DNA from: Peptococcaceae bacterium
GTDB lineage: Bacteria > Bacillota > Peptococcia > DRI-13 > UBA5745
Direction of reading: 5' to 3'
Length of the DNA stretch: 35,229 nt
Assembly (NCBI GenBank): GCA_031264885.1
Contig: JAISDM010000173.1
Coordinates: forward strand, 1-35,229
The notes under the pieces are model-generated. The model searched no databases and was not told the DNA's origin. It saw nothing but the letters and a program-made list of their open reading frames with translations. The position numbers and the translations under genes are program-made. Of the stretch, positions 15,079 through 23,461 are shown piece after piece (position 1 is the first letter of the stretch; every line of letters begins with the position of its first letter).

Positions 15079-16326
15079 TCATCCCTTTTTCACGGGCGCC
15101 TTTTTTAGCTGGGCAAATCTGGGGAGACCGTTCACATTTTGAGGATACGACTCGCCCTGAATCAGCGGCCGCGCGTATTGAATGAACTCCTCATTCAGCC
15201 CGTGGCCCTCCTTATTGATCCATTCCCGGGGAATCGTTTTTTCTTTATTGGCGACCTCGCCCAGATCCACCAAAGTGGTTTCGCACCGGTACTCCGGCCC
15301 CCGGCCCCTCTCAAAAGCGACCATGCAATCAGACTTGCCTTCTATCGCCAGCCTCACCGCGGACTGCCCGGCCATGAACGCCTCGTTCACATCGGTGAGA
15401 GAAGCGCAGTGCGCGGCGCACCGCTGAAGGAGGCTGAATTCTATGCTTCTCAGCTTTATATTTAATTTTTGCCCGAGAATCCGGGTCAAAACAGCGGCCG
15501 CGCCGCCCAGCTGCACATGACCGAAAGCGTCTTTCCCATGCTGGTGAACGGTCATTTCAGCCACATAATTGCCTTCCTTGTCATGAATCCCCTCCGATAT
15601 GGCCACAATGACCTTGCCGGATTTTCGATACACCGCGTCCACATCCGACACAAACTTATCGATCTCAAAGGGGATTTCAGGCAAATAGATCAAGTCAGGC
15701 CCGTACCCCTCATAGGTGGCCAGCGCCGACGCGGCGGTGAGCCAGCCCGCGTTTCTGCCCATGATCTCCAATACGGTCGCCATTCCGGTGTCATACACCC
15801 GCGCGTCCAAATACACCTCCATCATCGACGTGGCGATATACTTCGCGGCGCTGCCATAGCCGGGACAGTGATCGGTTCCGTAAAGATCGTTGTCGATGGT
15901 CTTCGGCACACCCAATATACGGCACTCATAGCCGGATTTTTTCAAATACCGGCTGATCTTGCTGCATGTGTCCATAGAGTCGTTCCCGCCGTTATAAAAG
16001 AAATAACGGATATCATATTTCTGAAACACCTCCAAAAGACGCTTGCAATCCGTTTCGTCCTCCTCAAAATCCTTGAGCTTGTACCGAACCGATCCCAGCG
16101 CCGACGAAGGCGTCGTCTTTAAACGCGCGATCTCCCCCTTGTCCTCTTGAGAGATATCATAAAAATCCTCGTTCAATATGCCTTTAATCCCGTGCGCCGC
16201 GCCATAAACCCCCGTAATATCCGCCTGCGCCAGCGCCTCCGTAAAGACCCCCGCGGCGCTGGCGTTGATGACAGACGTAGGCCCGCCGGACTGTCCAAAC
16301 ATACACGCACCCTTTAAATTCCCCAT
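15079..16326 (-). CDS. pfp: Pyrophosphate-dependent 6-phosphofructokinase
   Basis: This 415-residue phosphofructokinase phosphorylates fructose 6-phosphate. The nucleotide/PPi loop reads GGNDSMDT (113-120), with Asp at the position that ATP enzymes usually fill with Gly, and PKTIDND (141-147) has the lysine typical of PPi users. The catalytic Asp lies in TIDND. MEIMGR-type substrate binding is present as LEIMGRNAGWL. PPi use makes glycolysis cheaper and reversible, common in anaerobes. The ATG is preceded by AAAAAGGAGG. The gene starts 15 bases after the sirtuin stop, so the two probably form one transcript. PPi rather than ATP specificity is predicted from residues. Confidence 0.93.
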   Translation of the reverse strand: MGNLKGACMFGQSGGPTSVINASAAGVFTEALAQADITGVYGAAHGIKGILNEDFYDISQEDKGEIARLKTTPSSALGSVRYKLKDFEEDETDCKRLLEVFQKYDIRYFFYNGGNDSMDTCSKISRYLKKSGYECRILGVPKTIDNDLYGTDHCPGYGSAAKYIATSMMEVYLDARVYDTGMATVLEIMGRNAGWLTAASALATYEGYGPDLIYLPEIPFEIDKFVSDVDAVYRKSGKVIVAISEGIHDKEGNYVAEMTVHQHGKDAFGHVQLGGAAAVLTRILGQKLNIKLRSIEFSLLQRCAAHCASLTDVNEAFMAGQSAVRLAIEGKSDCMVAFERGRGPEYRCETTLVDLGEVANKEKTIPREWINKEGHGLNEEFIQYARPLIQGESYPQNVNGLPRFAQLKKAPVKKG

Positions 16327-16341
16327 AAGCTTTCCTCCTTT

Positions 16342-17073
16342 TTACATCACGGCCGCGCCCAGAACCTCTCCGATGCGGTCATGGATCACCAAATCCGCCT
16401 GTTTGTCATAAGGCGTCGCCGACTGATTGATCAGCACCACCTTGCCCTTCGCGTATTGAATCAGCCCCGCGGCCGGATAGACCGCCAAAGACGTTCCCCC
16501 GACAATCAAGAGCCGCGTCTCCGCGATGAATTGAACCGATTCGGACATAACGTCCTGATCGAGCGCCTCCTCATACAAGACCACATCCGGCCTGACCATT
16601 CCCCCGCAGACATCGCATTCAGGGACCGCGCCGGGGCTTTCAGCGACAAATTCCAAGCCGAAACTTTTCCGGCAATTCACACAATAATTCCTATGCACAG
16701 ACCCGTGCAGCTCCAGAACCTTTTGACTTCCGGCCTTCTGATGCAGCCCATCCACATTCTGGGTGATTACCGTTTTCAGTTTGCCTTCCGCCTCCAGCCT
16801 GGCCAGCGCGTAATGAGCGGCATTCGGCCGGGCGTCGGGATACAGCATTTTTTCTTTGTAAAATCGAAAAAAAAGCTCCGGCCGATCCATCAAAAAATGA
16901 TGGCTCAACAAAGCTTCCGGTCTGTGCCCATACTCGCTCAGCGCCTTATAAATCCCGTTTTCGCTGCGAAAATCAGGGATATCGCTTTCCGTAGACACCC
17001 CCGCCCCGCCAAAAAACACGATATGGTCACATTCCGTGATCAATCTTTTTAATTCCTCTGTCTCCGGCGCCAC
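16342..17073 (-). CDS. cobB: Sir2-family NAD-dependent protein deacylase
   Basis: This 243-residue sirtuin removes acyl groups from lysines using NAD. Motifs are GAGVSTESDIPDFRS (23-37), TQNVDGLH (104-111), catalytic H123 in LHGS, and a complete zinc ribbon with C131, C134, C153 and C156. It has standard bacterial length with no extra domain. The start is GTG at 17073, preceded by AAGGTGG. It is upstream of, and apparently co-transcribed with, the PPi-phosphofructokinase, which could link protein acylation state to glycolysis, although such pairing may be fortuitous. The gene start lies next to a ~164-base palindromic element. Confidence 0.93.
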   Translation of the reverse strand: MAPETEELKRLITECDHIVFFGGAGVSTESDIPDFRSENGIYKALSEYGHRPEALLSHHFLMDRPELFFRFYKEKMLYPDARPNAAHYALARLEAEGKLKTVITQNVDGLHQKAGSQKVLELHGSVHRNYCVNCRKSFGLEFVAESPGAVPECDVCGGMVRPDVVLYEEALDQDVMSESVQFIAETRLLIVGGTSLAVYPAAGLIQYAKGKVVLINQSATPYDKQADLVIHDRIGEVLGAAVM

Positions 17074-17092
17074 GCCTACCCCACCACCTTTT

Positions 17093-17256
17093 CGGTATCG
17101 TCATTGAAATAAACTTAACATTTTGCTTGTCTTTTTTCCCTCTGGCGGCGTTGCTCATTCTTGACGTACCACTGCGAGTACGCCTGCGAATTCGCGCCTT
17201 GCCAGAGGAAAAAAATCCTGCGCAAAATTTGTTAACTTTATTTCATGAAGATACCG
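17093..17256. repeat. Long imperfect palindrome (MITE-like element)
   Basis: The outer arms begin CGGTATCGTCATTGAAATAA on the left. The inverse on the right reads CGGTATCTTCATGAAATAAA. Homology continues inward through GTTAACA/TTTTGC, an A/T run and CCTCTGGC. The centre contains a second small hairpin around GTACCACTGCGAGTAC. It lies between the sirtuin start and the heavy-metal gene and includes that gene's last four codons and stop. It has no coding capacity. It could be a non-autonomous mobile element, a bidirectional terminator, or both. Confidence 0.7.
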
Positions 17257-17452
17257 TATACCCCTGATCCTCAATTTCCAGTTTGATTTTGTCGAGAGGC
17301 GTCTGAGCGGGATCGTACCGCAGGGACACCGTTTTTCCCTCCAGATCCACCGAGACGTCCGCGACGCCCGGCAACACGCCCACCGCGCCTTTGACCGCCT
17401 TTACACAATGCTCGCAGGACATCCCGTCCACATTCAATACGGTATTCTCCAT
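17243..17452 (-). CDS. Heavy-metal-associated domain protein (CopZ-like)
   Basis: This 69-residue single-domain protein has a ferredoxin-like HMA fold with the metal-binding loop GMSCEHC (residues 10-16) and the usual GVADVSVDLEGKTVSLRYD strand pattern. It would bind Cu(I) or another soft metal and hand it to a partner such as a P-type ATPase, none of which is in the window. The start is ATG at 17452. It lies downstream of yraN in the same direction, 44 bases away. The last codons and stop fall inside the palindromic element, so its C-terminus may have been remodelled by that insertion. Confidence 0.92.
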   Translation of the reverse strand: MENTVLNVDGMSCEHCVKAVKGAVGVLPGVADVSVDLEGKTVSLRYDPAQTPLDKIKLEIEDQGYTVSS

Positions 17453-17496
17453 TTCAATCGCTCCATTCCACAGTTAAATTTATCCTGTTTTTTGAT

Positions 17497-17853
17497 TCAG
17501 AACGCGTCCTGAATCCATTCGACGGACTGAACCTGATCCCGATTTCCCAGCAAAATCCCCACCACATCGAAACGGCACAGCCGCTCCATGTCGAAATGGC
17601 GCTTCAAGTATTGGGTCGCCACCCTGCGGATCTTCTGCCGCTTCCTTTGGTTCACCGTTTCCTGAGGGAGTCCCCGGGACGCCTCCCGGCGGCTTCTCAC
17701 CTCCACAAAAACCAATACGCCCTCTTTCTCCGCGATTAAATCAATCTCCCCCAGGCGCGTCCTGAAATTCCTCTCAACGATACGGCAGCCCTCCCCGGCG
17801 AGATACTTCGCCGCGGCCTCCTCCGCGAGCGCGCCTTTTTCTTTATTGTTCAC
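17497..17853 (-). CDS. yraN: YraN family (UPF0102) endonuclease-like protein
   Basis: This protein of about 118 residues has the UPF0102 pattern: KGALAEEAAAKYL, then RNFRTRLGEIDLIAEKEGVLVFVEVRSRR, with D and ExR/K residues of a restriction-endonuclease-like core, and a C-terminal RFDVVGI. The biochemical role is poorly known; it is usually linked to nucleic-acid processing and is typically next to rnhB, as here. I start at GTG 17853 (NNKEKG follows), which gives the family length. The longer frame to 17916 would overlap rnhB. It is part of the housekeeping operon. Confidence 0.88.
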   Translation of the reverse strand: MNNKEKGALAEEAAAKYLAGEGCRIVERNFRTRLGEIDLIAEKEGVLVFVEVRSRREASRGLPQETVNQRKRQKIRRVATQYLKRHFDMERLCRFDVVGILLGNRDQVQSVEWIQDAF

Positions 17854-17894
17854 AGGACACCCCCCCGGTCCGCGCCAGACTGTCCGAAAACGCG

Positions 17895-18530
17895 CTATCC
17901 CGCCGGAGGCGCCCATATCCGGCTGAGGAAAGACATCCGGTGTACCCGGCAGGGCCCGTATTCCTGTATCGCCGCCACATGAGCCCGGGTTCCGTAACCC
18001 TTGTGCTTCCGAAAGCCGTACAAAGGGAATTCCCCGTCCAGTTCCTCCATACAGCGGTCCCGCGCCGTCTTAGCCAAAACAGACGCGGCGCTGATACAGG
18101 CGCACAGCGCGTCCCCCCTGACGATGCCCTCCTGATTCCGGATCCCCGGCAATGTCAAAGCATCCAGCAGCAGATAATCCGGCGCCTGGGACAAACCGTC
18201 CAAAGCCCTGCGCATGGCTGTTTTGGTGGCCTCCAGTATGTTGAGAGCCTCAATTTCCTCCACAGAAGCCCAGCCCACCGCCCAGGCCACCGCCTCCTCC
18301 CGGATGCGCAGCGCCAGTTTTTCCCGAACCGAAGGAGACAGCTTCTTCGAGTCGTTCAACCGCTTCAAGCGGAATCCCCGGGGCAATATCACCGCCGCCG
18401 CCGTCACCGGCCCCGCCAGCGGACCCCGCCCCGCCTCATCCAAACCGGCCACATACCGAAAGCCCCGCCGCGCCAAATCCTCTTCCCTGGCCGACAAAGC
18501 CTCCAGACGGGCCCGCTCCGCCGCGCTCAT
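17895..18530 (-). CDS. rnhB: Ribonuclease HII
   Basis: This protein of about 211 residues cleaves RNA in RNA-DNA hybrids and removes misincorporated ribonucleotides. The catalytic block is AGLDEAGRGPLAGPVTAAAV (Asp and Glu of the DEAGRG motif), followed by LNDSKKLS, the Asp in LLLDAL, and the C-terminal HKGYGTRAH motif. The open frame extends back to 18692, but that extension runs through a family A repeat and makes little protein sense. I prefer ATG 18530 (MSAAERARLEAL); ATG 18575 is an alternative. It follows rbgA with repeats between. Confidence 0.92.
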   Translation of the reverse strand: MSAAERARLEALSAREEDLARRGFRYVAGLDEAGRGPLAGPVTAAAVILPRGFRLKRLNDSKKLSPSVREKLALRIREEAVAWAVGWASVEEIEALNILEATKTAMRRALDGLSQAPDYLLLDALTLPGIRNQEGIVRGDALCACISAASVLAKTARDRCMEELDGEFPLYGFRKHKGYGTRAHVAAIQEYGPCRVHRMSFLSRIWAPPAG

Positions 18531-18602
18531 CGCTTCCGAGTGTTCCGCCGCTCCCACTCGATTCACCGCTCCCATATTTGGAATTTCGCGTCCGCCAAAG
18601 CC

Positions 18603-18681
18603 GGGCGGCATCCTGCCGCCCCTACAAACAAGATCATCCGCGGCGCCGCAGGGGCGGCATCCTGCCGCCCGGGACCGTCCG
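18603..18681. repeat. Family A palindromic repeat pair between rbgA and rnhB
   Basis: Hairpins GGGCGGCATCCTGCCGCCC at 18603-18621 and 18652-18670 are separated by a 30-base spacer; the right one is followed by GGGACCGTCCGGG. Family A has thus inserted into the housekeeping operon without disrupting a gene. Confidence 0.8.
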
Positions 18682-18698
18682 GGAACTATCATGATTTG

Positions 18699-19541
18699 TC
18701 ATTCATCCAGCGTAATCAAACCCAACTTGCCCCCGCGAAATTCGTCCAGGATCATAACCGCCCCTTTTTCAGATTCCGTCAGCCCGCCTTTTCTCAAGAA
18801 CCCCCGCTTTCGCGAAATGGCTTCCAAAAGCTCCGGCCCCGCCAAATCCTCATCCACACCGTACCTGGCTTCCAGCCGCCCGGGCCGGCGCGTCCTCAGC
18901 CAGTCCAGCAGCCATCTCGCCAGTTCGGGCGCGTCATAAGCCCCTTCCCCCACAGCCCCTGTAACCGCCAGTTTAAGCCCCGTCTCCGGGTCTTCAATTT
19001 TGGGCCAGAGTATCCCCGGCATATCCAGCAATTCCAGATCCTTCTCCAGCCGGATCCATTGTTTGCCCCGGGTAACGCCCGGCTTATCCGCCGTCTCCGT
19101 TTTTTCCCTGCCGGCAAAGAAATTAATCCATGTGGACTTGCCCACATTGGGAATCCCTATGACCATCGCCCGCACGGACGTGTTGACAATGCCCCGGCTT
19201 CCGCGCTTCTTCAATATGGGGGCGGTCTGCGCGCGGATGTTTTCCAGGATCCGCTTTTTCTCGTTTTTCGCGTTTTTGTCCAGGAAACTGACGGCGATGG
19301 CGGCGGTCCCGCTTGCGGCATAATAGCGCAGCCAGCCATTGGTCATGGCAGGCTCAGCCAAGTCCGCCTTCGTCATCATCAGAAGACGCGGCTTACTGCC
19401 CGCCCATTCCTCCAGAAGAGGATTCCGGCTGCTTATGGGAATACGCGCGTCCACCAATTCCAGAACCGCGTCCACCAGCCGCATATTCTCCAGAATCAGC
19501 TTTCTGGCCTTGGTCATATGACCGGGAAACCACTGTATCAT
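18699..19541 (-). CDS. rbgA: Ribosome biogenesis GTPase RbgA (YlqF)
   Basis: This 280-residue circularly permuted GTPase assists late assembly of the 50S subunit. Motif order is G4 first (MMTKADL, about residue 55), then G1 (IGIPNVGKST, about 130) and G3 (LDMPGILWP), which is diagnostic. The N-terminus MIQWFPGHMTKARK is the classic YlqF start, and the C-terminal domain binds 23S rRNA. It is encoded 13 bases after rplS, its usual Firmicutes neighbour. The ribosome site is weak. Confidence 0.96.
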   Translation of the reverse strand: MIQWFPGHMTKARKLILENMRLVDAVLELVDARIPISSRNPLLEEWAGSKPRLLMMTKADLAEPAMTNGWLRYYAASGTAAIAVSFLDKNAKNEKKRILENIRAQTAPILKKRGSRGIVNTSVRAMVIGIPNVGKSTWINFFAGREKTETADKPGVTRGKQWIRLEKDLELLDMPGILWPKIEDPETGLKLAVTGAVGEGAYDAPELARWLLDWLRTRRPGRLEARYGVDEDLAGPELLEAISRKRGFLRKGGLTESEKGAVMILDEFRGGKLGLITLDE

Positions 19542-19554
19542 CTCAAGCCGCCGG

Positions 19555-19896
19555 TCAGGCGCGTTCCTTAATTCTTGCCGCCTTGCCGGACAGCTTGCGC
19601 AGATAAAACAATTTGGCGCGGCGGACCTTGCCCTTCCTGACCACCTCTATTTTCTGAATCCTCGGCATGTGTACGGGGAAACACCGTTCCACCCCGACCC
19701 CATAAGCCACCCGCCGAACGGTGAACGTCTCGCTGAGCCCGCCTCCCCGCCTTTGAATCACAACCCCTTCATAAGGCTGAACCCGCTCCTTCGCCCCTTC
19801 CACCACGCGGACATGAACCCTCACGGTGTCTCCCGGACGAAAATCGGGAACGTCTTCGCGCAGCTGCTCGGCTTCAATACTGCGAATCAAATCCAT
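19555..19896 (-). CDS. rplS: Ribosomal protein L19
   Basis: This 113-residue protein matches L19 of the 50S subunit: DFRPGDTVRVHVRVVEGAKE, then VQPYEGVVIQRRGGG, FTVRRVAYGVGVER and the basic C-terminus KVRRAKLFYLR. I start at ATG 19896, preceded by AAAGGAGA; the longer frame to 19953 is a shadow extension. Its start overlaps the end of trmD by 23 bases, indicating translational coupling in the ribosomal operon. Confidence 0.97.
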   Translation of the reverse strand: MDLIRSIEAEQLREDVPDFRPGDTVRVHVRVVEGAKERVQPYEGVVIQRRGGGLSETFTVRRVAYGVGVERCFPVHMPRIQKIEVVRKGKVRRAKLFYLRKLSGKAARIKERA

Positions 19897-20641
19897 GGAG
19901 CATTCTCCTTTCTTCTTCTCTATAAATATCTTCCAATAACCGCTGGTCTTCATCCGATAAAGGAACCTTCGCCAGCATCTCCCTGCGTCTCAAAAAAGTC
20001 CGCTTTAAAGACTCCCTGCGCTTCCAAAGGCGAATTTGCTCATGATTGCCGGACAGAAGCGTTTCCGGCACCCACTGTCCCCGGAATTCCCGGGGCCTGG
20101 TATACTGAGGGTATTCCAGCAGCCCATCCGAGAAAGAATCCGTCAGGGTCGATTCCTCCGCCCCCAGAACCCCCGGCAAAAGCCGGCACACAGCGTCAAT
20201 GACGACCATGGCGCACAACTCGCCGCCGGTCAGAATATAATCCCCGATGCTGATCTCCTCATCCGCCAGACAGCGGACGCGCTCGTCGAATCCCTCATAA
20301 TGACCGCAGATGAACGCCAGCGCGGGTTCCCCGGCCAGAGACCTCGCCATGGATTGGTTAAACACGCGCCCCTGAGGCGTCATCAGCAGGATTTTGCCCT
20401 TGTAACGCTCCCCGCCCAAGACATCCTCCACCGCGTGATAAATCGGCTCCGGCTTCAAAACCATCCCGGCGCCTCCGCCATAAGGACTGTCGTCTACATT
20501 CTGATGCTTCATGGACGAATAATCCCTGTAATTCACCGCCTCAAAAAAGATTCGCCGGCTCTGCCTGGCTCTCTTCAGAATGCTGGTATTCAGCGGCCCC
20601 TCAAACATTTCCGGAAAAATTGAAAACACATGAATGTCCAC
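19874..20641 (-). CDS. trmD: tRNA (guanine-N1)-methyltransferase TrmD
   Basis: This protein of about 255 residues methylates G37 of tRNAs with SAM, preventing frameshifting. Landmarks are VFSIFPEMFEGPLNTSIL, NVDDSPYGGGAGMVL, the trefoil-knot SAM site FICGHYEGFDERV and SIGDYILTGGE, and YPQYTRP. The start is GTG at 20641 with GGGAGG 7 bases upstream; the frame to 20725 overlaps rimM and is not used. It sits between rimM and rplS as in most Firmicutes. Confidence 0.97.
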   Translation of the reverse strand: MDIHVFSIFPEMFEGPLNTSILKRARQSRRIFFEAVNYRDYSSMKHQNVDDSPYGGGAGMVLKPEPIYHAVEDVLGGERYKGKILLMTPQGRVFNQSMARSLAGEPALAFICGHYEGFDERVRCLADEEISIGDYILTGGELCAMVVIDAVCRLLPGVLGAEESTLTDSFSDGLLEYPQYTRPREFRGQWVPETLLSGNHEQIRLWKRRESLKRTFLRRREMLAKVPLSDEDQRLLEDIYREEERRMLHGFDSQY

Positions 20642-20657
20642 CGCGTATCCTCCCGCC

Positions 20658-21155
20658 TCAATCCAAAAGCCCCGGCGGCAAAGCCACCTCCATACGGTTC
20701 GCTTCCAAATCCACCTTCCGGACAACCCATTTCAACGCCGGAACCAATATTTCGCGCCCGCCGTCCCGAACCACATACACATCATTGCTCCCCGGCTGCA
20801 GCACCTCCGCGATTTTGCCGTAGTAACGGTCCCCCTCGTACACATCCATCCCCACCAGCTGAAAGATATAATACCTTCCCTCCGGCAAAGGCTTCAGCTC
20901 CGCCTCCGGGATCCGCAGGAACCGCCCTTTCAAGGCCGCGCCCTGATCCATATCCCCTACCTCCGGGAACGTCAGCAGGACCATTCCCTTGTGATAGCGC
21001 ACGGTTCCAACGCTCAAAGGCTTCATCCGCCCGTCTTCCTGGACATATACCGTCTTCAGCTCCTCAAAGCGGGACGGATCGTCGGTCAGAGGCCAAACCT
21101 TCACCTCTCCTTTGGCGCCGTGCGTATTGACCACTCTGCCCACCGGTATATACAT
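20658..21155 (-). CDS. rimM: 16S rRNA processing protein RimM
   Basis: This 165-residue protein helps mature the 30S head by binding S19. The N-terminal beta barrel begins VGRVVNTHGAKGEVKVWPLT, and the PRC-barrel half contains YYIFQLVGMDVYEGDRYYGK and ends LPPGLLD. The start has AAAAAGGAG upstream. It lies 26 bases downstream of khpA and 16 upstream of trmD in one transcript. Confidence 0.96.
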   Translation of the reverse strand: MYIPVGRVVNTHGAKGEVKVWPLTDDPSRFEELKTVYVQEDGRMKPLSVGTVRYHKGMVLLTFPEVGDMDQGAALKGRFLRIPEAELKPLPEGRYYIFQLVGMDVYEGDRYYGKIAEVLQPGSNDVYVVRDGGREILVPALKWVVRKVDLEANRMEVALPPGLLD

Positions 21156-21181
21156 GGCACTCCTTTTTCCAGCCCGAATCT

Positions 21182-21412
21182 TTAGGACAAAATATCCACC
21201 GCGACCTTTTTGCTGTCCCCCTGAGAAGCGGCCCTGACCACCGTCCGGATGGCCTTGGCGATCCGCCCGTGCTTGCCGATCACCTTGCCCATGTCCTCGG
21301 GAGACACCCGCAGCTCAATCAAAAGCGTCTCATCGTCCTCGCGCTGTTCCACAGCCACAGCGTCAGGATTGTCCACTAAAGCGCGCGCCAGATATTCCAC
21401 CAGCTCTTTCAT
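21182..21412 (-). CDS. khpA: KH-domain RNA-binding protein KhpA (YlqC)
   Basis: This 76-residue single KH domain has the RNA-binding loop KVIGKHGRIAKAIRTVVRAA (GxxG as GKHG). KhpA acts with KhpB on small RNAs and transcripts in Firmicutes. ATG 21412 is chosen because AGGAGG sits 8 bases upstream; a GTG at 21421 is an alternative that would add three residues. Position between rpsP and rimM is standard. Confidence 0.95.
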   Translation of the reverse strand: MKELVEYLARALVDNPDAVAVEQREDDETLLIELRVSPEDMGKVIGKHGRIAKAIRTVVRAASQGDSKKVAVDILS

Positions 21413-21424
21413 GCCCCGCACCTC

Positions 21425-21673
21425 CTATTTTGTCAAAACGCCCGCCTTGATCAAAATCCCCTTAACGGTTTCGGAAGGTTTCGCGCCTGTCCCAAGCCAA
21501 TATTTGGCCCGTTCCTCATTGACACTGATCACACTCGGCTCCTTTGTGGGATCATAAATCCCGATCTCCTCAATGAACCTGCCGTCCCTGGGCGAACGGG
21601 AGTCCGCCACCACCAAACGGTAAAAAGGCGCCTTCTTTGCCCCCAACCGTCTCAACCTAATTCTTGTCGCCAT
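21425..21673 (-). CDS. rpsP: Ribosomal protein S16
   Basis: This 82-residue protein is S16 of the 30S subunit: IRLRRLGAKKAPFYRLVVAD, SPRDGRFIEEIGIYDP, then ERAKYWLGTGAKPSETV. It has full normal length. AGGAGGTGAGAG precedes the ATG. It is 13 bases downstream of ffh. Confidence 0.98.
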   Translation of the reverse strand: MATRIRLRRLGAKKAPFYRLVVADSRSPRDGRFIEEIGIYDPTKEPSVISVNEERAKYWLGTGAKPSETVKGILIKAGVLTK

Positions 21674-21686
21674 CCACTCTCACCTC

Positions 21687-23045
21687 CTATCTCTTCTTTT
21701 TGAAAAACGGCGCGGCCGCGTTCCCTTTTTTCATCATCTTGCCCGGCAGCGTCTGGTTCATCAGCCTCATCATCTTCTGCATCTCCGCGAACTGCTTGAG
21801 AAGGCGGTTCACCATCTGCACCGAAGTCCCGCTGCCCGCGGCGATCCGTTTCCGCCGGCTGCCGTTGATGATCTCCGGCTTCCGGCGCTCCTGAAGCGTC
21901 ATAGACCGGATGATGGCTTCCGTTTTGCCCATCTCCTTCTCGCTCAGCTCCATATTTTGAGCGCCCTTGATCTTGCTCATCCCCGGAATCATGTCCATCA
22001 GCTGATCCAAAGGCCCCATCGCCTTCATCTGCTGAAACTGATCCAGGAAATCCTCCAGAGTGAACTCCGACTTCCGGATCTTTTCCTCCAGTTCGCGGGC
22101 TTTTTTCTCATCGATCTGGGTTTGGGCCTTCTCGATCAACGTCAGCACGTCCCCCATGCCCAATATCCGGGAAGCCATACGGTCCGGATGGAAGGGTTCC
22201 AGCGCGTCCAATTTCTCCCCCATGCCCACAAATTTAATGGGCTTGCCGGTCACCGCCTTAATAGACAGCGCCGCGCCGCCTCTGGTATCGCCGTCCAGCT
22301 TGGTCAGTATCACACCGTCCACGTCCAGCCGGCTGTTGAAGGTCTCCGTCACATTCACGGCGTCCTGCCCCGTCATGGCGTCCACCACCAGCAATATCTC
22401 ATGGGGCTTCACCTGATCCCTGATCTGCTCCAGCTCCATCATCAGGTCGTCGTCCACATGAAGCCGCCCCGCCGTGTCGATGAGAACCATATCGCAATCC
22501 TGCCGCTCCGCCGAAGCCACAGCCGCCTTCGCGATATCCACCGGGCCGCTCTTGTCTCCCATGGAAAAAACAGGCGCATCCGCCTGACCGCCCAAGACCT
22601 GAAGCTGCTTCACCGCCGCCGGGCGGTAAATATCACACGCGGCCAGCATCGGACGTCTGCCCTGAGCCTTCAGCGTTTTGGCAAGCTTAGCGACGGTGGT
22701 TGTCTTGCCCGAACCCTGAAGCCCGGCCAGCATAACAACGGTAGGCGGCTTGGACGCCGTGCCTATCCTGGAAGTGTTCTCCCCCAGCAGCCGGATCATT
22801 TCCTCATGAACCAGCTTCACCACCTGCTGGCCGGGAGTGAGGCTTCCCGCCACTTCCGACCCGAGAGCGCGCTCCGTAAGGGTCTGGACGAAACTCTTCA
22901 CCACCTTGTAATTCACATCCGCTTCCAGCAGAGCCATCCGCACTTCCCGCATGGCTTCCGACAAATCCTTCTCAGAGAGCTTGCCCTTGCCCCTGAGTTT
23001 TTTGAATATGTTTTGAAACCGCTCGGTCAGCCCCTCGAAAGCCAC
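21687..23045 (-). CDS. ffh: Signal recognition particle GTPase Ffh
   Basis: This protein of about 452 residues targets nascent membrane proteins to the translocon together with 4.5S/6S RNA and FtsY. The N domain starts AFEGLTERFQNIF. The G domain carries GLQGSGKTTTVAKLA, DTAGRLHVDDD and TKLDGDTRGGAALS. The Met-rich M domain contains the RNA-binding helix-turn-helix near SGTSVQMVNRLLKQF. I prefer GTG 23045, which has GGGAGGG at proper spacing; ATG 23051 is almost on top of that site. It is preceded by ylxM, its regulator-like partner. Confidence 0.96.
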   Translation of the reverse strand: MAFEGLTERFQNIFKKLRGKGKLSEKDLSEAMREVRMALLEADVNYKVVKSFVQTLTERALGSEVAGSLTPGQQVVKLVHEEMIRLLGENTSRIGTASKPPTVVMLAGLQGSGKTTTVAKLAKTLKAQGRRPMLAACDIYRPAAVKQLQVLGGQADAPVFSMGDKSGPVDIAKAAVASAERQDCDMVLIDTAGRLHVDDDLMMELEQIRDQVKPHEILLVVDAMTGQDAVNVTETFNSRLDVDGVILTKLDGDTRGGAALSIKAVTGKPIKFVGMGEKLDALEPFHPDRMASRILGMGDVLTLIEKAQTQIDEKKARELEEKIRKSEFTLEDFLDQFQQMKAMGPLDQLMDMIPGMSKIKGAQNMELSEKEMGKTEAIIRSMTLQERRKPEIINGSRRKRIAAGSGTSVQMVNRLLKQFAEMQKMMRLMNQTLPGKMMKKGNAAAPFFKKKR

Positions 23046-23070
23046 GGCCATCCCTCCCTTCGGAGCCCGT

Positions 23071-23424
23071 TTACATCTCTATCGTAAGCACCTGAGAAAT
23101 ACGCGCCCTGAACTCATCCAGCCAATGCTCCGGGATGACCCCCGCCGCGTCGTCCAGCCGGCTCAAAAAAGCCTCCCCCGCCGCCTTTCGGCGGATATGA
23201 GCATCCACCAGCGACAAAACCCGCTCATAATCCTCCATCTCCCGATCGGCGCGGCGCAGCAAATCATAAACCGCCGCCCGGGACACACCGCCGTCCGCCG
23301 CGATCTCTCCCAGGGATAAATCCTTCTGATAGTACAGATCATAAACCTCCCGCTGCTTCCGGGTCAACAGATCCCCATAAAAATCAAACAGCAAAACCCG
23401 CCGGGTCCGGTCGTCCATACACAT
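23071..23424 (-). CDS. ylxM: YlxM/p13 family SRP-associated HTH protein
   Basis: This 117-residue helix-turn-helix protein resembles the sigma-70 region 4 fold (FYGDLLTRKQREVYDLYYQKDLSLGEIA, then SRAAVYDLLRRAD). YlxM binds SRP components in several Firmicutes and modulates Ffh. It is the first gene of the ribosome/SRP operon, with a near-consensus promoter just upstream. The start is either ATG 23424 or ATG 23418; both lack a strong ribosome site. Confidence 0.92.
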   Translation of the reverse strand: MCMDDRTRRVLLFDFYGDLLTRKQREVYDLYYQKDLSLGEIAADGGVSRAAVYDLLRRADREMEDYERVLSLVDAHIRRKAAGEAFLSRLDDAAGVIPEHWLDEFRARISQVLTIEM

Positions 23425-23461
23425 CGCCCAATCTGTAAAGGATTTTTGCTTGACACATCAT

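Noticed and set aside
13835..15142. 435-codon plus-strand open frame opposite the MocR gene
   Set aside because: It is antisense to a protein with intact HTH and PLP motifs, is arginine-rich without domains, and its end is encoded by a repeat.
18531..18692. N-terminal extension of ribonuclease HII to 18692
   Set aside because: It is translated from a family A repeat; RNase HII length and the start of conserved sequence favour 18530.
17940..19571. 543-codon plus-strand open frame across rnhB and rbgA
   Set aside because: It runs antisense to two conserved housekeeping genes and through a repeat; the composition is shadow-like with no motifs.
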